DNA of 64,000 nucleotides from Streptomyces sp. HUAS ZL42 (GCF_040782645.1 NZ_CP160403.1:9802887-9866886); one strand, 5' to 3'; positions 1 through 8,991 are shown, numbered from the stretch's first letter. Notes: generated from the letters alone by a model not told the origin. Numbers and translations: made by a program.

Positions 1-2
1 AG

Positions 3-2066
3 GCGGCGAACGCCGCCCGGGGGGATACGTCTGGAACGGCAAAAGCCACCTTGCACTTGCAGAAGTTCTTTGCCGGTGAGCGGGTGCCCACGCGGGACGT
101 GGTGCAGCACCTGCTCGACATCGCCGCCGAAACCCTCGAGGAGCCGCCGACAAAGCAGCAGGTACACGAACTGTGGTCGGCCTACCGGGCCGCGCTGCGC
201 ATCACCTTCAGCCTGCTGGCCGACCTGTATGACGCGGTCGACGCGCGCGACGCGGCCTTACACAAGGCCAGCCATCTGCAGCGTTCCCACGACCAGCTGG
301 CGGCCGACCTGGAACGATCCGAGCGGCACCAGCAGCGGCTGCAGACGCTGCTCGGCCACACGCACGCCGAACTAGATCGTGCCGAGCGTGTCGCTGAGAT
401 CCGCCGCGCCGACGCCGGCCGCTGGCGCGAAGAGGTACAGCGCCTCACCGCCCAGGTCCATGACCTGGAGTCCGAGCGCGACCGGATGCATCAGGACATG
501 ACCCGGCTGCAGCAGGAGCTCGAACGCGTACGCGACCGGGAGGACGCAGCCGCAGCTTCGGCCGGCCGGCTCGGCGAACTGGAAGCCGCCCGGGCCACTT
601 TGGTCCGAGAAGGGCAGGAAATCGAGGTGCTGCTGCGCACCGTGGAGGACGCTCTTCACGCCGCCCGGGAACAGGCCCGCGACAGCGCCTCCGGCGTCGC
701 CGACCTGCGCGAGCTGGCTACCCAGGAGCAGTCGCGGACCCGGGAGCTGGAGGTCCGCCACGCCACCGCGATGCGGGCCGTAGAGCACCTGAGCGAGCAA
801 CTGCGGCACACCTCCCGCGAACTCGCCGAGGCCCGATCCGAACTCGTGCGCCGCGACGGAGACCTTGCTCGCCTCGTCGAACAACACGCCCAGGAAATCG
901 CCTCGCTGCGTGCCTCCTCCGTCCTTGCCGAGGCCGACAACGTCCTGAGCCTCGCCCTGCAACGCCTCGACCCCACGCAGGCGCTGCCTGCGGCACCGGA
1001 GAATGTCTCCGCCCAGGAGACAATGCCATCTTCCAGCTCAGCGCAGCCCGGAAGCCCGCCGTCAGCGTCCGCGTCTGGGCGCACCGACCGTGACGAACCG
1101 GACCTGGACGAATCCGCAGGCGCCCTCCCACCACCGCGCGCGGATGATGGGCAGACCGCCTCCGCGCAGCAGCCAGGAGACCACGCTCATCGGTCGACGC
1201 GCCCGCATCCTGACGTGTCACCGGGCGGCGATGCGGGGGCGGTGACACCGCAGAGGGAGAAGCGGTCCTGGCAGAGGGGGTGCGCCGTGCGGGTGTCGGC
1301 GATCGTGGGCACCACCGTCCTGATCCTGGTGGTGATCTGGCTGGCGAACCGTTGGGGTTCCCTCCTGTTCGGTAGCCGCGGCGCCTTCGCGTCGAAGGCG
1401 GCCGCTTCCCCTTCCAGTCTTGGTCAGCCAGCCGAAGACCCGGTGGCCGATATCGGCACGCAGGAAGTCAACACCGCGGCGATCATGAAACTCAGGGCGT
1501 GTACCAGCACGGACGTCGCTCCGGTCCTCACGTCGGCCCGCAACTCCTACGGGACGAACGAATACCCCCGCCTGGAACTGACCATCAAAGCCCATCCCGA
1601 TGCTGACGCCCGGCTGCCCTGCCGCATCAACCTCAGCCGCACCAGCGTCGATCTCACGGTGACCGGTGCCGGCACCGACGCGGCCATGTGGCGGGCATCG
1701 GCATGCCGGACCGGCCATGACGGGCAGCGCTGGGTTCAGCTCACCCGCACCACGCCCGCCACCGTCGACTTCCACTGGAACCGCAAGCCCAGCACCAAGA
1801 ACTGCGATGAGGCCGGCCGCGCCCGCGCCGGTACCTACCTGGCTGAGCTGCTTGTGATCAAACAGAAAGTACAGACGAGCTTCGTCCTGGAGGCAGACGA
1901 GCCACAAAGCTCCCCGACGACGCCCTCACCTCGCAGCTCAGCATCGAGTACCGATGAGACCTCCGCATCGGGCGGCTTCCTCGGCGGCTCCGACAACGGG
2001 GGAGCCAGCTCGCCAAGTTCTTCTGCCAGCGAGAGCGCATCAACCGAATCCTCCAGCGCCAACTGA
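3..2066 (+). CDS. HTH / coiled-coil / single-TM protein, 5' partial
   Basis: The frame is open to the left edge, so the true start lies outside the window. The first visible residues resemble the end of the N-terminal helix-turn-helix of actinomycete XRE-like proteins (pattern ATLHLQKFFAGERVPTRDVV). Residues about 70-300 (counted from the TTG at 51) are a long Glu/Arg-rich coiled coil, 320-410 a Pro/Ser-rich linker, 414-440 one hydrophobic membrane segment, 475-625 an extracytoplasmic domain with paired cysteines like that of DUF4232-type Streptomyces proteins, and the tail is Ser/Thr rich. I infer a membrane sensor that couples an outside signal to a cytoplasmic DNA- or protein-binding part. 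It precedes the RES/sigma genes in the same orientation, 416 bp upstream, so a shared role is possible but unproven. Confidence 0.75.
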   Translation, partial: AANAARGDTSGTAKATLHLQKFFAGERVPTRDVVQHLLDIAAETLEEPPTKQQVHELWSAYRAALRITFSLLADLYDAVDARDAALHKASHLQRSHDQLAADLERSERHQQRLQTLLGHTHAELDRAERVAEIRRADAGRWREEVQRLTAQVHDLESERDRMHQDMTRLQQELERVRDREDAAAASAGRLGELEAARATLVREGQEIEVLLRTVEDALHAAREQARDSASGVADLRELATQEQSRTRELEVRHATAMRAVEHLSEQLRHTSRELAEARSELVRRDGDLARLVEQHAQEIASLRASSVLAEADNVLSLALQRLDPTQALPAAPENVSAQETMPSSSSAQPGSPPSASASGRTDRDEPDLDESAGALPPPRADDGQTASAQQPGDHAHRSTRPHPDVSPGGDAGAVTPQREKRSWQRGCAVRVSAIVGTTVLILVVIWLANRWGSLLFGSRGAFASKAAASPSSLGQPAEDPVADIGTQEVNTAAIMKLRACTSTDVAPVLTSARNSYGTNEYPRLELTIKAHPDADARLPCRINLSRTSVDLTVTGAGTDAAMWRASACRTGHDGQRWVQLTRTTPATVDFHWNRKPSTKNCDEAGRARAGTYLAELLVIKQKVQTSFVLEADEPQSSPTTPSPRSSASSTDETSASGGFLGGSDNGGASSPSSSASESASTESSSAN

Positions 2067-2482
2067 GGAACGGACAACGGAGGAAACGCCAATGGCGGCG
2101 GCATCTTCGGCGGGCCGAGTGGGTGACCAAGCGTGCGGCAACGCGGATCATTGAGGGGCTGGTGCTTGCTGCCCTATCGGGGGCGGCGTCACGGTCCCGG
2201 GGCACCGGCTCCGACCGTGGGGTTCGTCCAAGAGGGGAGAAGGCCGGGCTGTCGGGCCAGCCGGGGTTCAGGACGAACAGCAGCCGCGGGAACAAAGATC
2301 GCCCTGGCCCTGGGCGCCGACTCCGAAGCCGTGAAAAAGGTGTGGCTCGGCGAACGCGAACGCCGGGAGATCGAGTCGGTCTTCGAGGAAGAAAAAGAAT
2401 CTTGAATTGGGGAAAACCCGGCCCGCCCTGGGTGGCCTTAATGAGGGTGTACGGCAACACCACCCCACTCCGGGAGCATCCC
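2067..2482 (+). other. Gap with possible small-gene remnant
   Basis: No confident gene fills this 416-bp gap. A frame from GTG 2133 to 2405 ends in a plausible protein-like tail (ALGADSEAVKKVW, then a charged EEEKES end) that resembles the C-terminal part of small HTH proteins, but its first half is Arg/Gly/Pro-rich and does not look coding. It may be the tail of a decayed gene. Confidence 0.25.
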
Positions 2483-2833
2483 ATGGTCCTCGGCACCCTC
2501 CGCACCACGCTGGCCGCCTTGCGCGGCGCCGGCACCGGCATGTGGCAGACGCTGCGCGCCCGCATTGACGGCTGCAACGCCGTCGCTTTCGAACGCGAAC
2601 GCCGGGCAACCCTGCTCACGGTCGTACCGGTCCTGCCTACCGGCACCCGCATCCACGACCGCCGCGTCGACGGCAGCATCCTGGAGATCGCCGTCTCCGT
2701 CCCCGCCCACATCGACCTCACGGCGGAGCAGGTCCAATTTCCCACGGGCGCAGCCGTTCCCCGCCTGCTGCCCGCAGTCCTTCCGTCCGCGCCCCCCGCG
2801 TTGGAAGCTCGGGCCACGACCCAGGAGCAGTGA
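2483..2833 (+). CDS. Small conserved-looking protein upstream of RES-sigma fusion
   Basis: A 116-residue protein with no family I recognise. The ATG at 2483 is chosen because GGGAG lies 8 bp upstream and the protein looks real from there (MVLGTLRTTLAALRGAG); an in-frame ATG at 2441 is an alternative. Residues 30-90 look like a compact beta-rich domain with alternating hydrophobic residues (LLTVVPVLP, GSILEIAVSVPA). There is no signal peptide or membrane segment. Its stop lies 3 bp before the ATG of the RES/sigma gene, which indicates one operon and coupled translation. By position it could be a partner or inhibitor of the fusion protein, but that is only inference. Confidence 0.6.
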   Translation: MVLGTLRTTLAALRGAGTGMWQTLRARIDGCNAVAFERERRATLLTVVPVLPTGTRIHDRRVDGSILEIAVSVPAHIDLTAEQVQFPTGAAVPRLLPAVLPSAPPALEARATTQEQ

Positions 2834-2836
2834 TCG

Positions 2837-4108
2837 ATGTCCCTCGCACCGCCTCCGTCGCAGCCGCTGCCCGCCGAGGCTGCCGCCCTCCCGGCCGGCA
2901 CTCGCCTGTGGCGCATCCACCACACCCGATACAGCCCCGACCGCTTCACCCCTGTCAGGGCCAGCCCTTTCTTCGGATCCCGCTTTGACGGAACTCCCGA
3001 CGACCCCTACGGAGTCCTGTACGCCTACCGGTCCGCGGCCACCGCCGTCACCGACCAACTGCTGCGGGATCTCCCGTTCGACGCCAACAGCGGCATCCGC
3101 ATCGTGCCCTACGCCCAGATCAGCAACCGCACCTTCGCCAGGCTGCGTACCACCGTGCCGCTGCGCCTGATCGACCTCAGCAGCGTGGAGGCCCTCGCTG
3201 CGATCGGTGCCACCGAGGGCCTCACGCACAGCGATTCCAGCCTGTACGGACAGACCCGGTACTGGGCCAGCCACCTGCGCCGGGAGAATCCCTGGGCCCA
3301 GGGACTGGTGTGGCAGTCACGACGCAACCCCGGCGTCAGCCAGGATGCCCTGGTGTTGTTCGAGGACCGCTGTCCACCCGGGTGCCTGGCGGCCGACCAG
3401 GCCGTTCCTCTGGCCCCCCTAGAAGGAACAAAGCTACTCAACACCCTGATGGCGCCCTTTCGCGCCTACGTCGCGCCCCCGACTGCCGATCACTCGGTGA
3501 CCACCGAGACCGCCGCCGACAGCGAGACCGCCGTCGACACCGAGAACTTCCTGGAACGCACTGAGGAAGAACGCAAAGCCGACGAGAGCACCGACATCGG
3601 CTTCGACAGCTTCTATCTGCAGCATTACCGGACTGTCCGCAACATCCTCAACGCCCGTGCCGACGACTGGGACCTGGCCCAGTACGGCGCTGACAAGGCC
3701 TTTCTGATTGCCTACCAGAAGTGGCCGGTCGTATCAGAGATGGAACGCCCCGTTGGCTACGTCGTAAAAGTCGGCCGCAACATCCTCCAGCGGATCTACG
3801 CACGCAACCAGAAACCGGCCCTGCCGCCGGTGCCACTTGACACAGCCCTCGAGAACGTCCTGGGAAACCATGGCCATGACGTGGCGGCAGAGATGGTCAA
3901 CAAGATCGTCATCCATGAAGCCATCAAGAACCTGCCCCGTGAAAAGCGGGAGGTCTTCGTCCTCCATGAGGTCCTCGACCACCCGATCGCGGTCATTGCG
4001 GAGTTCCTCGACATCCCGCAGAACACTGTCAAGACCCGCCTGCGCGCCGCACGGGCTGCCCTTCGCGACGCCCTTGGTGAAGAATTCGGTATGGGAGGCA
4101 TGCGATGA
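2837..4108 (+). CDS. RES domain - ECF sigma factor fusion
   Basis: 423 residues with two recognisable parts. Residues about 21-180 match the RES fold (NAD+-consuming toxin family such as MbcT/ParT): LWRIHH at 24-29, GSRFDG at 47-52, the LYAYRSAATAVTDQLL helix, and the C-terminal WQSRRNPG...DALVLFEDR signature. The acidic residue usually in the Ala-rich helix appears as Asp73 rather than Glu. After an acidic linker (about 181-255), residues 256-325 look like sigma region 2 (DKAFLIAYQKW; YVVKVGRNIL) and 356-412 like sigma region 4 (LPREKREVFVLHEV, IPQNTVKTRLRAARAAL). I infer an ECF-type RNA polymerase sigma factor controlled by, or linked to, an NAD-type ligand domain; whether RES is catalytic is unknown. 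Coupled to small genes on both sides (3-bp gap, then ATGA overlap). Confidence 0.85.
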   Translation: MSLAPPPSQPLPAEAAALPAGTRLWRIHHTRYSPDRFTPVRASPFFGSRFDGTPDDPYGVLYAYRSAATAVTDQLLRDLPFDANSGIRIVPYAQISNRTFARLRTTVPLRLIDLSSVEALAAIGATEGLTHSDSSLYGQTRYWASHLRRENPWAQGLVWQSRRNPGVSQDALVLFEDRCPPGCLAADQAVPLAPLEGTKLLNTLMAPFRAYVAPPTADHSVTTETAADSETAVDTENFLERTEEERKADESTDIGFDSFYLQHYRTVRNILNARADDWDLAQYGADKAFLIAYQKWPVVSEMERPVGYVVKVGRNILQRIYARNQKPALPPVPLDTALENVLGNHGHDVAAEMVNKIVIHEAIKNLPREKREVFVLHEVLDHPIAVIAEFLDIPQNTVKTRLRAARAALRDALGEEFGMGGMR

Positions 4109-4281
4109 CTGCCAACACGCACTTCGCGGTCGACGACTTCGACCGCGACATCGACCGGGAAGAACTGCTCGGTCGCCTCGCCGAACTCAAGAGGCAGGCC
4201 GCCCACCAGATGCCCATCCTGGATGACGACGACGAAGAATCCGCCATTGAAGACGCGGTCCGCAACATCACCGGGCAGTAG
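4105..4281 (+). CDS. Small acidic protein coupled to RES-sigma
   Basis: 58 residues. The ATG overlaps the RES/sigma stop codon in an ATGA motif, a standard sign of translational coupling. The protein is acidic (DDFDRDIDREELL, then LDDDDEESAIEDA) and probably helical, with no cysteine or membrane segment. Size, charge and coupling would suit a small binding partner (for example an anti-sigma or antitoxin-like peptide), but no family is recognised. Confidence 0.65.
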   Translation: MTANTHFAVDDFDRDIDREELLGRLAELKRQAAHQMPILDDDDEESAIEDAVRNITGQ

Positions 4282-4339
4282 CGGCACACCTTGCTGGTGA
4301 CCCGTTTCGAAGGCCTTGCGACAGGCATACGCTGCGCAG

Positions 4340-4648
4340 ATGGCGAAGGTGTCTCGTGAGGCCAAGCGGGCGCCGAAGGCCGCGGCGAAAGCAGCTGCGC
4401 GCGCCCGGGCCGCTCGCATCGTCGCTGGGGAGCTCCCCGACTACCTACGCAATCAGCCGGGCGCGGTCGGCCAGCAGTCTCGCCCGCCCAAGCCGCGGCA
4501 CACGGTGGTCCAGGCCCCGCCTGAGAGGCCGGTCAGGGCGCTCATCCCCCCGACGGATGATCCGCTTCACCCGCGGGAACGGGAGCACTACGCGGACAAC
4601 GCACAGCCGTTCTGGGTGAAGGAGAGCCACCGTGCCCAAGATGACTAG
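4340..4648 (+). CDS. Hypothetical basic protein
   Basis: 102 residues from ATG 4340 (a TTG at 4316 is also in frame). The N-terminus is an Ala/Lys/Arg-rich helix (SREAKRAPKAAAKAAARARA) and the rest is Pro-rich. It is not recognised and low complexity lowers confidence. It lies 58 bp after the small acidic gene in the same direction and may be the last gene of that transcript. Confidence 0.4.
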   Translation: MAKVSREAKRAPKAAAKAAARARAARIVAGELPDYLRNQPGAVGQQSRPPKPRHTVVQAPPERPVRALIPPTDDPLHPREREHYADNAQPFWVKESHRAQDD

Positions 4649-4861
4649 CGGCCCGGCTGGCTTCATCAACGTTTGATGGCCCCGGCGGACAACGTGAGTT
4701 GGCCCCACTTGGCGATCTTCATGTCATGATCTGACAGTGGTGACTGGCCCCACTCCGTGCCGAGCGCGGGGGTCGAACCGGCTGGACCCACTGGATGACC
4801 GCCGGCTGGCTGGGATCCTGATGATCGGAAGGGCGGATTTCAACTGTGAAGGGGACGTGAC

Positions 4862-5386
4862 GTGTCTGTCCCATGGGGGCTGTTGATATCCACTGCCGGT
4901 GGCGTAGCGGCTACCGTCATCGGCGTCATCGCAGGCGGTGTTGTCGGGCGGCGCAGTCAGAACCGGCAGTGGCTGCAGGAATCACGGACCGCGGCGTACG
5001 AGAAGTTTCTGCAGGCGTTCGGCGCCGTGGAGATGGAGCTGCGCCATGCCTTCCTCGACAAGCGAGGACCAGCGGTCGTGTGGGAGCCGTTCAATGCGGC
5101 GCTGCATTCGCTGTCCTTGGTGGCCAGTCCCGAGACCGTTGCTGCGGCCGACGAGATCTGTGACCTCATCGAGGAGTTCACCATCCTCTTCCACGGCCGT
5201 CAGCCGACAGATCTTGAAGAGCTGCGACCGATTCACAGCGGTCTTCATGAGGCGCATTTGAAGTTCGTCAACGCGGCTCGGCGTTCCCTCGATCCGTCGC
5301 AGGAGCATGTCGGCCGGGCGCTGGGCGGTCCGTCGCCGTGGCGCGGGGTCGAGTCCTATGCCCGTGGTGATCAGCCCGCGGATTGA
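4862..5386 (+). CDS. Single-pass membrane protein, unknown
   Basis: 174 residues beginning at GTG 4862, with GAAGGGG about 9 bp upstream. Residues 5-28 are one membrane segment (GLLISTAGGVAATVIGVIAG) followed by basic residues, so the long helical C-terminal part should be cytoplasmic. Helix patterns such as SRTAAYEKFLQAFGAVEMEL and the buried EICDLIEEFTILF are typical of an actinobacterial family of membrane-anchored helical bundles without assigned function. A gene-free, IS-scarred stretch follows. Confidence 0.7.
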   Translation: MSVPWGLLISTAGGVAATVIGVIAGGVVGRRSQNRQWLQESRTAAYEKFLQAFGAVEMELRHAFLDKRGPAVVWEPFNAALHSLSLVASPETVAAADEICDLIEEFTILFHGRQPTDLEELRPIHSGLHEAHLKFVNAARRSLDPSQEHVGRALGGPSPWRGVESYARGDQPAD

Positions 5387-5415
5387 CCGGACGACTCCGG
5401 ATGCGCCAGCCGCGA

Positions 5416-5575
5416 TCATTCTTCTGCTCGGTGGGTCTTGGCGTGCGCGAGGCGGTAGGAGTCGGTGCCGGTCTCGATGATGTTGCCGCCGAAGGTGAGC
5501 CGGTCCACGATCGCCGCGCAGAGCCGGGGATCGGTAAAGGTCTTCGTCCACCCGCCAAACGATTCGTTGGAAGCT
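5416..5575 (-). pseudogene. istB C-terminal remnant (IS21 family)
   Basis: Reverse-strand reading gives SNESFGGWTKTFTDPRLC then AIVDRLTFGGNIIETGTDSY and RLAHAKTH, ending at a stop whose complement is 5416-5418. This is the conserved C-terminus of IstB helper ATPases. The Walker motifs are missing, so only the last 50 or so residues survive. Confidence 0.7.
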
Positions 5576-5579
5576 AGGG

Positions 5580-5654
5580 CACATCCCGCCCGCCGAATAC
5601 GAGACCAACCACTACCGCGAAACCACGAAACCCCAGGTCACAGTCACAACCTAG
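5580..5654 (+). pseudogene. Transposase C-terminal tail (IS3-like)
   Basis: A frame reading HIPPAEYETNHYRETTKP to a TAG at 5652-5654 matches the usual end of IS3-family OrfB integrases (PAEYE...YY). Only the tail is left, wedged between two istB fragments. Confidence 0.45.
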
Positions 5655-5794
5655 AGTCTCGATCAAACCCGGAACGGTTCATCGATCGGTGCACCTTGGT
5701 CGGAGCACATGATCAGACGAAGGCCGCTCCAGCGTCCGGCGAACGCCCAGGTGAGCGGCCTAGTTCGAGGCCCAATTCGACCTCAGACCATAAA

Positions 5795-5906
5795 GAACAA
5801 GCTCACCTTCAACGCCACCCTCATCGAGACCGGAACCGAGTCCTACCGCCTGGCTCGCACCAAAGCGAACATGAACGCAGGAGCGGCCGAACGCCATCTG
5901 GCATGA
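5795..5906 (+). pseudogene. Second istB C-terminal remnant
   Basis: The forward reading KLTFNATLIETGTESYRLAR ending at TGA 5904-5906 is again an IstB C-terminus, in the opposite orientation to the fragment at 5416-5575 and clearly divergent from it. It comes from a different IS21-type copy. Confidence 0.6.
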
Positions 5907-5913
5907 TTGCGCG

Positions 5914-6485
5914 GTGAGTAATGCGAGGCTGCTGGCCGCAGAAGGCGTGGAGTCACATGTCCGGGCGTTCTTCGAGGGGCATTCCGTGGAGGTCGTCGAC
6001 TACGACCTCGGGCCGGAACAGCGAGAGGCGATCGCCGACCTGCGTGTTCTCGTAGCGGGGCCCGGACCCGCAGCGACAGCTGGGCCTATTTGACCGCCGG
6101 GTGCTGGGCCGCGATGGAGAAACACGGTCATGGGCTTGAGTTCGTCATGACCGCCCACGTCCGCGATCAGCGGTTCATCGACCTCATGGCAATGATCGCC
6201 TACTACCACTGCGGAGGGCACCGGCTCGACCTGGAGCACAGCATGCCGATCGGCGAACCGTGGGTGCCAGGCTCGACCTGCGACCACCTGCTCATCAGCC
6301 TGCCCTACCTCCACGGCCCCGACCTCGAACACTGTCCCCTGCCCGGGGGGCACGCCCGCATCCTGTGGACCCTGCCGGTGACGACCGCCGAGATCGAGTT
6401 CCGCCGACGCCACGGCCACGAAGCGTTGGAGCAACTCTTCGACGAAGCAGAGATCATTCCGACCGATCCGTTCAGATCCTCTGTC
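5914..6485 (+). pseudogene. Suppressor-of-fused (SUFU) domain protein, frameshifted
   Basis: From GTG 5914 the frame reads EGVESHVRAFFEGHSVEVVD, then hits a stop at 6090. One frame over, starting just before it, the protein continues as LTAGCWAAMEKHGHGLEFVM through PIGEPWVPGSTCDHLLISLP to FDEAEIIPTDPFRSSV. Together they cover a whole bacterial SUFU-domain protein of about 190 residues. The break lies in GGACCCGCAGCGAC near 6070, where one extra C would restore frame. The 3' end runs straight into the terminal sequence of the IS21 element at 6486, so the original stop codon is replaced. The function of bacterial SUFU proteins is not established; many sit near polymorphic toxin genes. Confidence 0.7.
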
Positions 6486-6568
6486 TGTCGACGATCACGT
6501 AATTCCCCACTCTTGCGGTCACGTAATTCCCCAGGTCGTCGCCCCAGTGCGGGTTTAGGTTGGCGAGC

Positions 6569-7093
6569 ATGACCATGCGCGGGTGGAGCTATCGCTATGT
6601 CGGACCGGCCGAGTTGAGGAGTCTGGTCCGACCGGACGGCGAGGGTCAGAGCATGCGTTCGCCGGCGGACTTCGGCGAGTGGGTCTCGGCTCGGACGGTG
6701 GAGGAGTTGGCCGAGCCCTTCACCTTCGTTGTCGATCAGGCTGGGGTTCTGCGTCTCGCGCCGCGTCGCAGTGAGCACGTGGTGTGTGCTGGTGGAGAAG
6801 CCGTCCTGGGTGCTGGCGAGATCAGCTTCCGCGAGGAGTCCGGGCGGTGGGCGGTCGACGAGGTCAGCAATCAGTCGACCGGCTACTGCCCGGACGTCAG
6901 CTCGTGGTCGGCCGTCGTCGAGGCCCTGGACCAGGCCGGGATCGTTCGCCCGTCCGGCTTCACACACGAGGTGGTGTTCCGACGCTGCCTCTCCTGCCGG
7001 CAGCTCAACATCGTGCGCGAGGAGGACTTCGTCTGCGTCTTTTGTGACGAGGCCCTGCCGCGCGAGTGGAACGTTGACCAGCCCGGACGCTAG
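6569..7093 (+). CDS. Passenger protein with C-terminal zinc ribbon
   Basis: 174 residues from ATG 6569, an intact frame. The N-terminal two thirds look like a globular domain (RGWSYRYVGPAELRSLV; APRRSEHVVCAGGEAVL; VDEVSNQSTGYCPD), and the end has two CxxC pairs (FRRCLSCRQLN and FVCVFCDEALP) that should form a zinc ribbon. Similar proteins occur as free-standing genes in actinomycetes; none has a function I know. It lies inside the IS21 ends, converges on istB, and its stop overlaps istB's stop region by 4 bp, so it moves with the element. It could be a passenger that aids or regulates transposition, or cargo. Confidence 0.75.
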   Translation: MTMRGWSYRYVGPAELRSLVRPDGEGQSMRSPADFGEWVSARTVEELAEPFTFVVDQAGVLRLAPRRSEHVVCAGGEAVLGAGEISFREESGRWAVDEVSNQSTGYCPDVSSWSAVVEALDQAGIVRPSGFTHEVVFRRCLSCRQLNIVREEDFVCVFCDEALPREWNVDQPGR

Positions 7094-7852
7094 GCCGTCG
7101 GCGGCTTGCCGGTCGGACTCTTGGGGCGTTTCTTCGGCCGGTAGCTGGGGCCGTTCATGATGACCTGGTGACTGGTGTTGATCAGCCGGTCCAGGAGAGA
7201 CTCGGCAACGACGGGGTTGGGGAACAGCGGATACCAGTCGCTGGGAGCCCGGTTGCTGGTGATGATCAGGGACCGGCCCTGCCTCTCACTGACCAGCTCG
7301 TAGAGGTCATCAGCCTGGGCTGCGGTGAGCTGCCGCATCGCGAAGTCGTCGAGGATGAGCACGTCGGGGCGGACCAGTTCGCGGATGCGCTTGTCCCAGG
7401 TGCGGTCCGCGTGGCCGCCGGCGAGCTCGGCCAGGATGCGGCTGGTCTTGGCGAAGCGGACGTTGGCGCCCTGGCGGACGGCCTGGTGGCCGAGGGCCTG
7501 GGCGACGTGTGTCTTCCCGACACCGACGGGTCCGAACAGAATGACGGACTCGCCGGAGTGGAGCCAGCGCAGGGCCGCGAGGTCGCGGATCTGGGCGGCG
7601 GGCAGCTTCGGAGGCGTTGAAGTCGAAGCCCTCCAAGGTGGCCTATTGCTCGAACTTCGCTCTGCGCAGGCGCCGTTCGAGGGCAACAGACTCGCGGCGG
7701 GTGATCTCGTCCTGGCAGAGGACCTGGAGGAAGTCGAGGTGCCCGAGTTCGCCCTTCTGGGCCTGGGTGAGGCGGGCGTCGAGCGTCTCGAGCATCCCGG
7801 ACAGCCGGAGGGTCTTGAGCGAGTCGCGCAGGGCGGTGGTCATCACGCTCAT
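7090..7852 (-). pseudogene. istB: istB helper ATPase, disrupted
   Basis: The product is the AAA+ helper of IS21 transposition. From ATG 7852 (overlapping the istA stop as ATGA) the frame gives LRDSLKTLRLSGMLETLDAR up to RRAKFEQ and then a TAG at 7640-7642. Beyond it the protein reads on as ATLEGFDFNAS, followed by a frameshift to KLPAAQIRDLAALRWLHSGE. Walker A (GPVGVGKTH), Walker B (VLILDDFAM) and the sensor-like ITSNRAPSDWYPLFPN are present. A nonsense codon plus a frameshift make the gene inactive. Confidence 0.85.
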
Positions 7853-8680
7853 CGCACGGCCTCCTCGGCGTCACCGCGGTCCTGGTCGTCGTGGACGTCG
7901 CCGGGCGTCTGGGTGGGGACGGTGGCGGCGAACAGACCCTCGGGGCCGTGCAGAAAGGCCGCGGCTCCGCCGTCGCCGGTCTCGGGTTCCGGATCGATCT
8001 CGGTGCCGGCGACCAGGATTCCCTTGACGGTGCGGTAGGACGGGTCGCCGACCGTGATCGCCTTTCTGCAGGCGGCTTCCAGACGGGCGTCGCCGTACTT
8101 CTTGCGCAGTCCGAGTACTCCCTGGGCCGCGCGGAGCCGGTAGAGAGCGTTGTCTTCCAGCAGCTGGTCGATCACCTCCCGGCAGGCGTCGCCGACCTGC
8201 GAGGCTTGGCCGCGGCACCAGATCGGCGTTCTCATCTGGAAGGCGATCTTCTCGGGCGGGTAGTCGTTCCTGTCGGTGCGCTTGCCCTGCTCCAGGGCGG
8301 CGTGGGTCTTGACCAGCGTGCCCTCGTGGAAGATCTGGACCATGGTGGCGGTGGAGCGGACATCGACCCGGCGGCCGATGAGTTTCCAGGGCACCGAGTA
8401 GAGCGTGCGGCCGACCTTGACGTGAATGTCCGGCCCCACCACGGCAGTTGACCATCTCGCCAGCACGAACGGCGTCTCGGGCAGCGGCAGGAGGGCCTCG
8501 GCCTCCACCGCCTCGAACACCGACAACGGCTTCGCGCCGCCCAGCGGCCGGCACTGCCGCTGGCCCGCGACATTCGTCGCCCAGAGCAGGGCTTCGGCCT
8601 GCATGTGCTCGAGCGAGGTGAACTGGCGCCCGCTCCAGAACGAGTCGAGGACATAAGGGCATGGGCCGCTCCACTCTGGG
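7849..8680 (-). pseudogene. istA: istA transposase, C-terminal part
   Basis: This is the C-terminal part of the IS21 transposase, beginning SKPRVERPMP at the junction with the nested element and continuing DSFWSGRQFTSLEHMQAEAL to AEEAVR. One extra T near 8651 shifts the frame just after RPMP. The first part of the same gene lies at 12041-12827. Joining the two at the GG shared by 8679-8680 and 12040-12041 gives the family-typical KPKDKPRVERPMPY. Confidence 0.85.
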
Positions 8681-8730
8681 CTTGGACAGCGCCGTCAAAT
8701 GCTTCTGATCCGCATGGTGCGGAGCGAGTT

Positions 8731-8991
8731 GTGCGGGTGACGCACCCGTTCCATCCGTGGCACGGCCGGTCGTACGAGTTCGTCGTCCGGCGCAAGAACT
8801 GGGGCGAGGACCGCGTCTACTTCCGCGACGAGGCGGGAGAGGTGGCGTCGGTGCCGACGCCGTGGACCGATGCGGGCGGCGATGACCCCTTCGTCGTCCT
8901 CGCCGCGGGTCGCAGCCCGTTTCGCACCGAGGACCTGCTGGCCCTGGCCGGTCTGATCGAGCACCTGGACGGTCGCGGCGGCAGCGCCTAG
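8731..8991 (+). CDS. DUF5372-like accessory protein
   Basis: 86 residues from GTG 8731; the start is uncertain because the frame is open upstream. The reading VTHPFHPWHGRSYEFV, KNWGEDRVYF and PTPWTDAGGDDPF matches a small family (DUF5372) that repeatedly occurs as the first gene of mobile units ending in a serine recombinase. Biochemical role unknown. It lies immediately inside the left junction of the element. Confidence 0.6.
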   Translation: MRVTHPFHPWHGRSYEFVVRRKNWGEDRVYFRDEAGEVASVPTPWTDAGGDDPFVVLAAGRSPFRTEDLLALAGLIEHLDGRGGSA

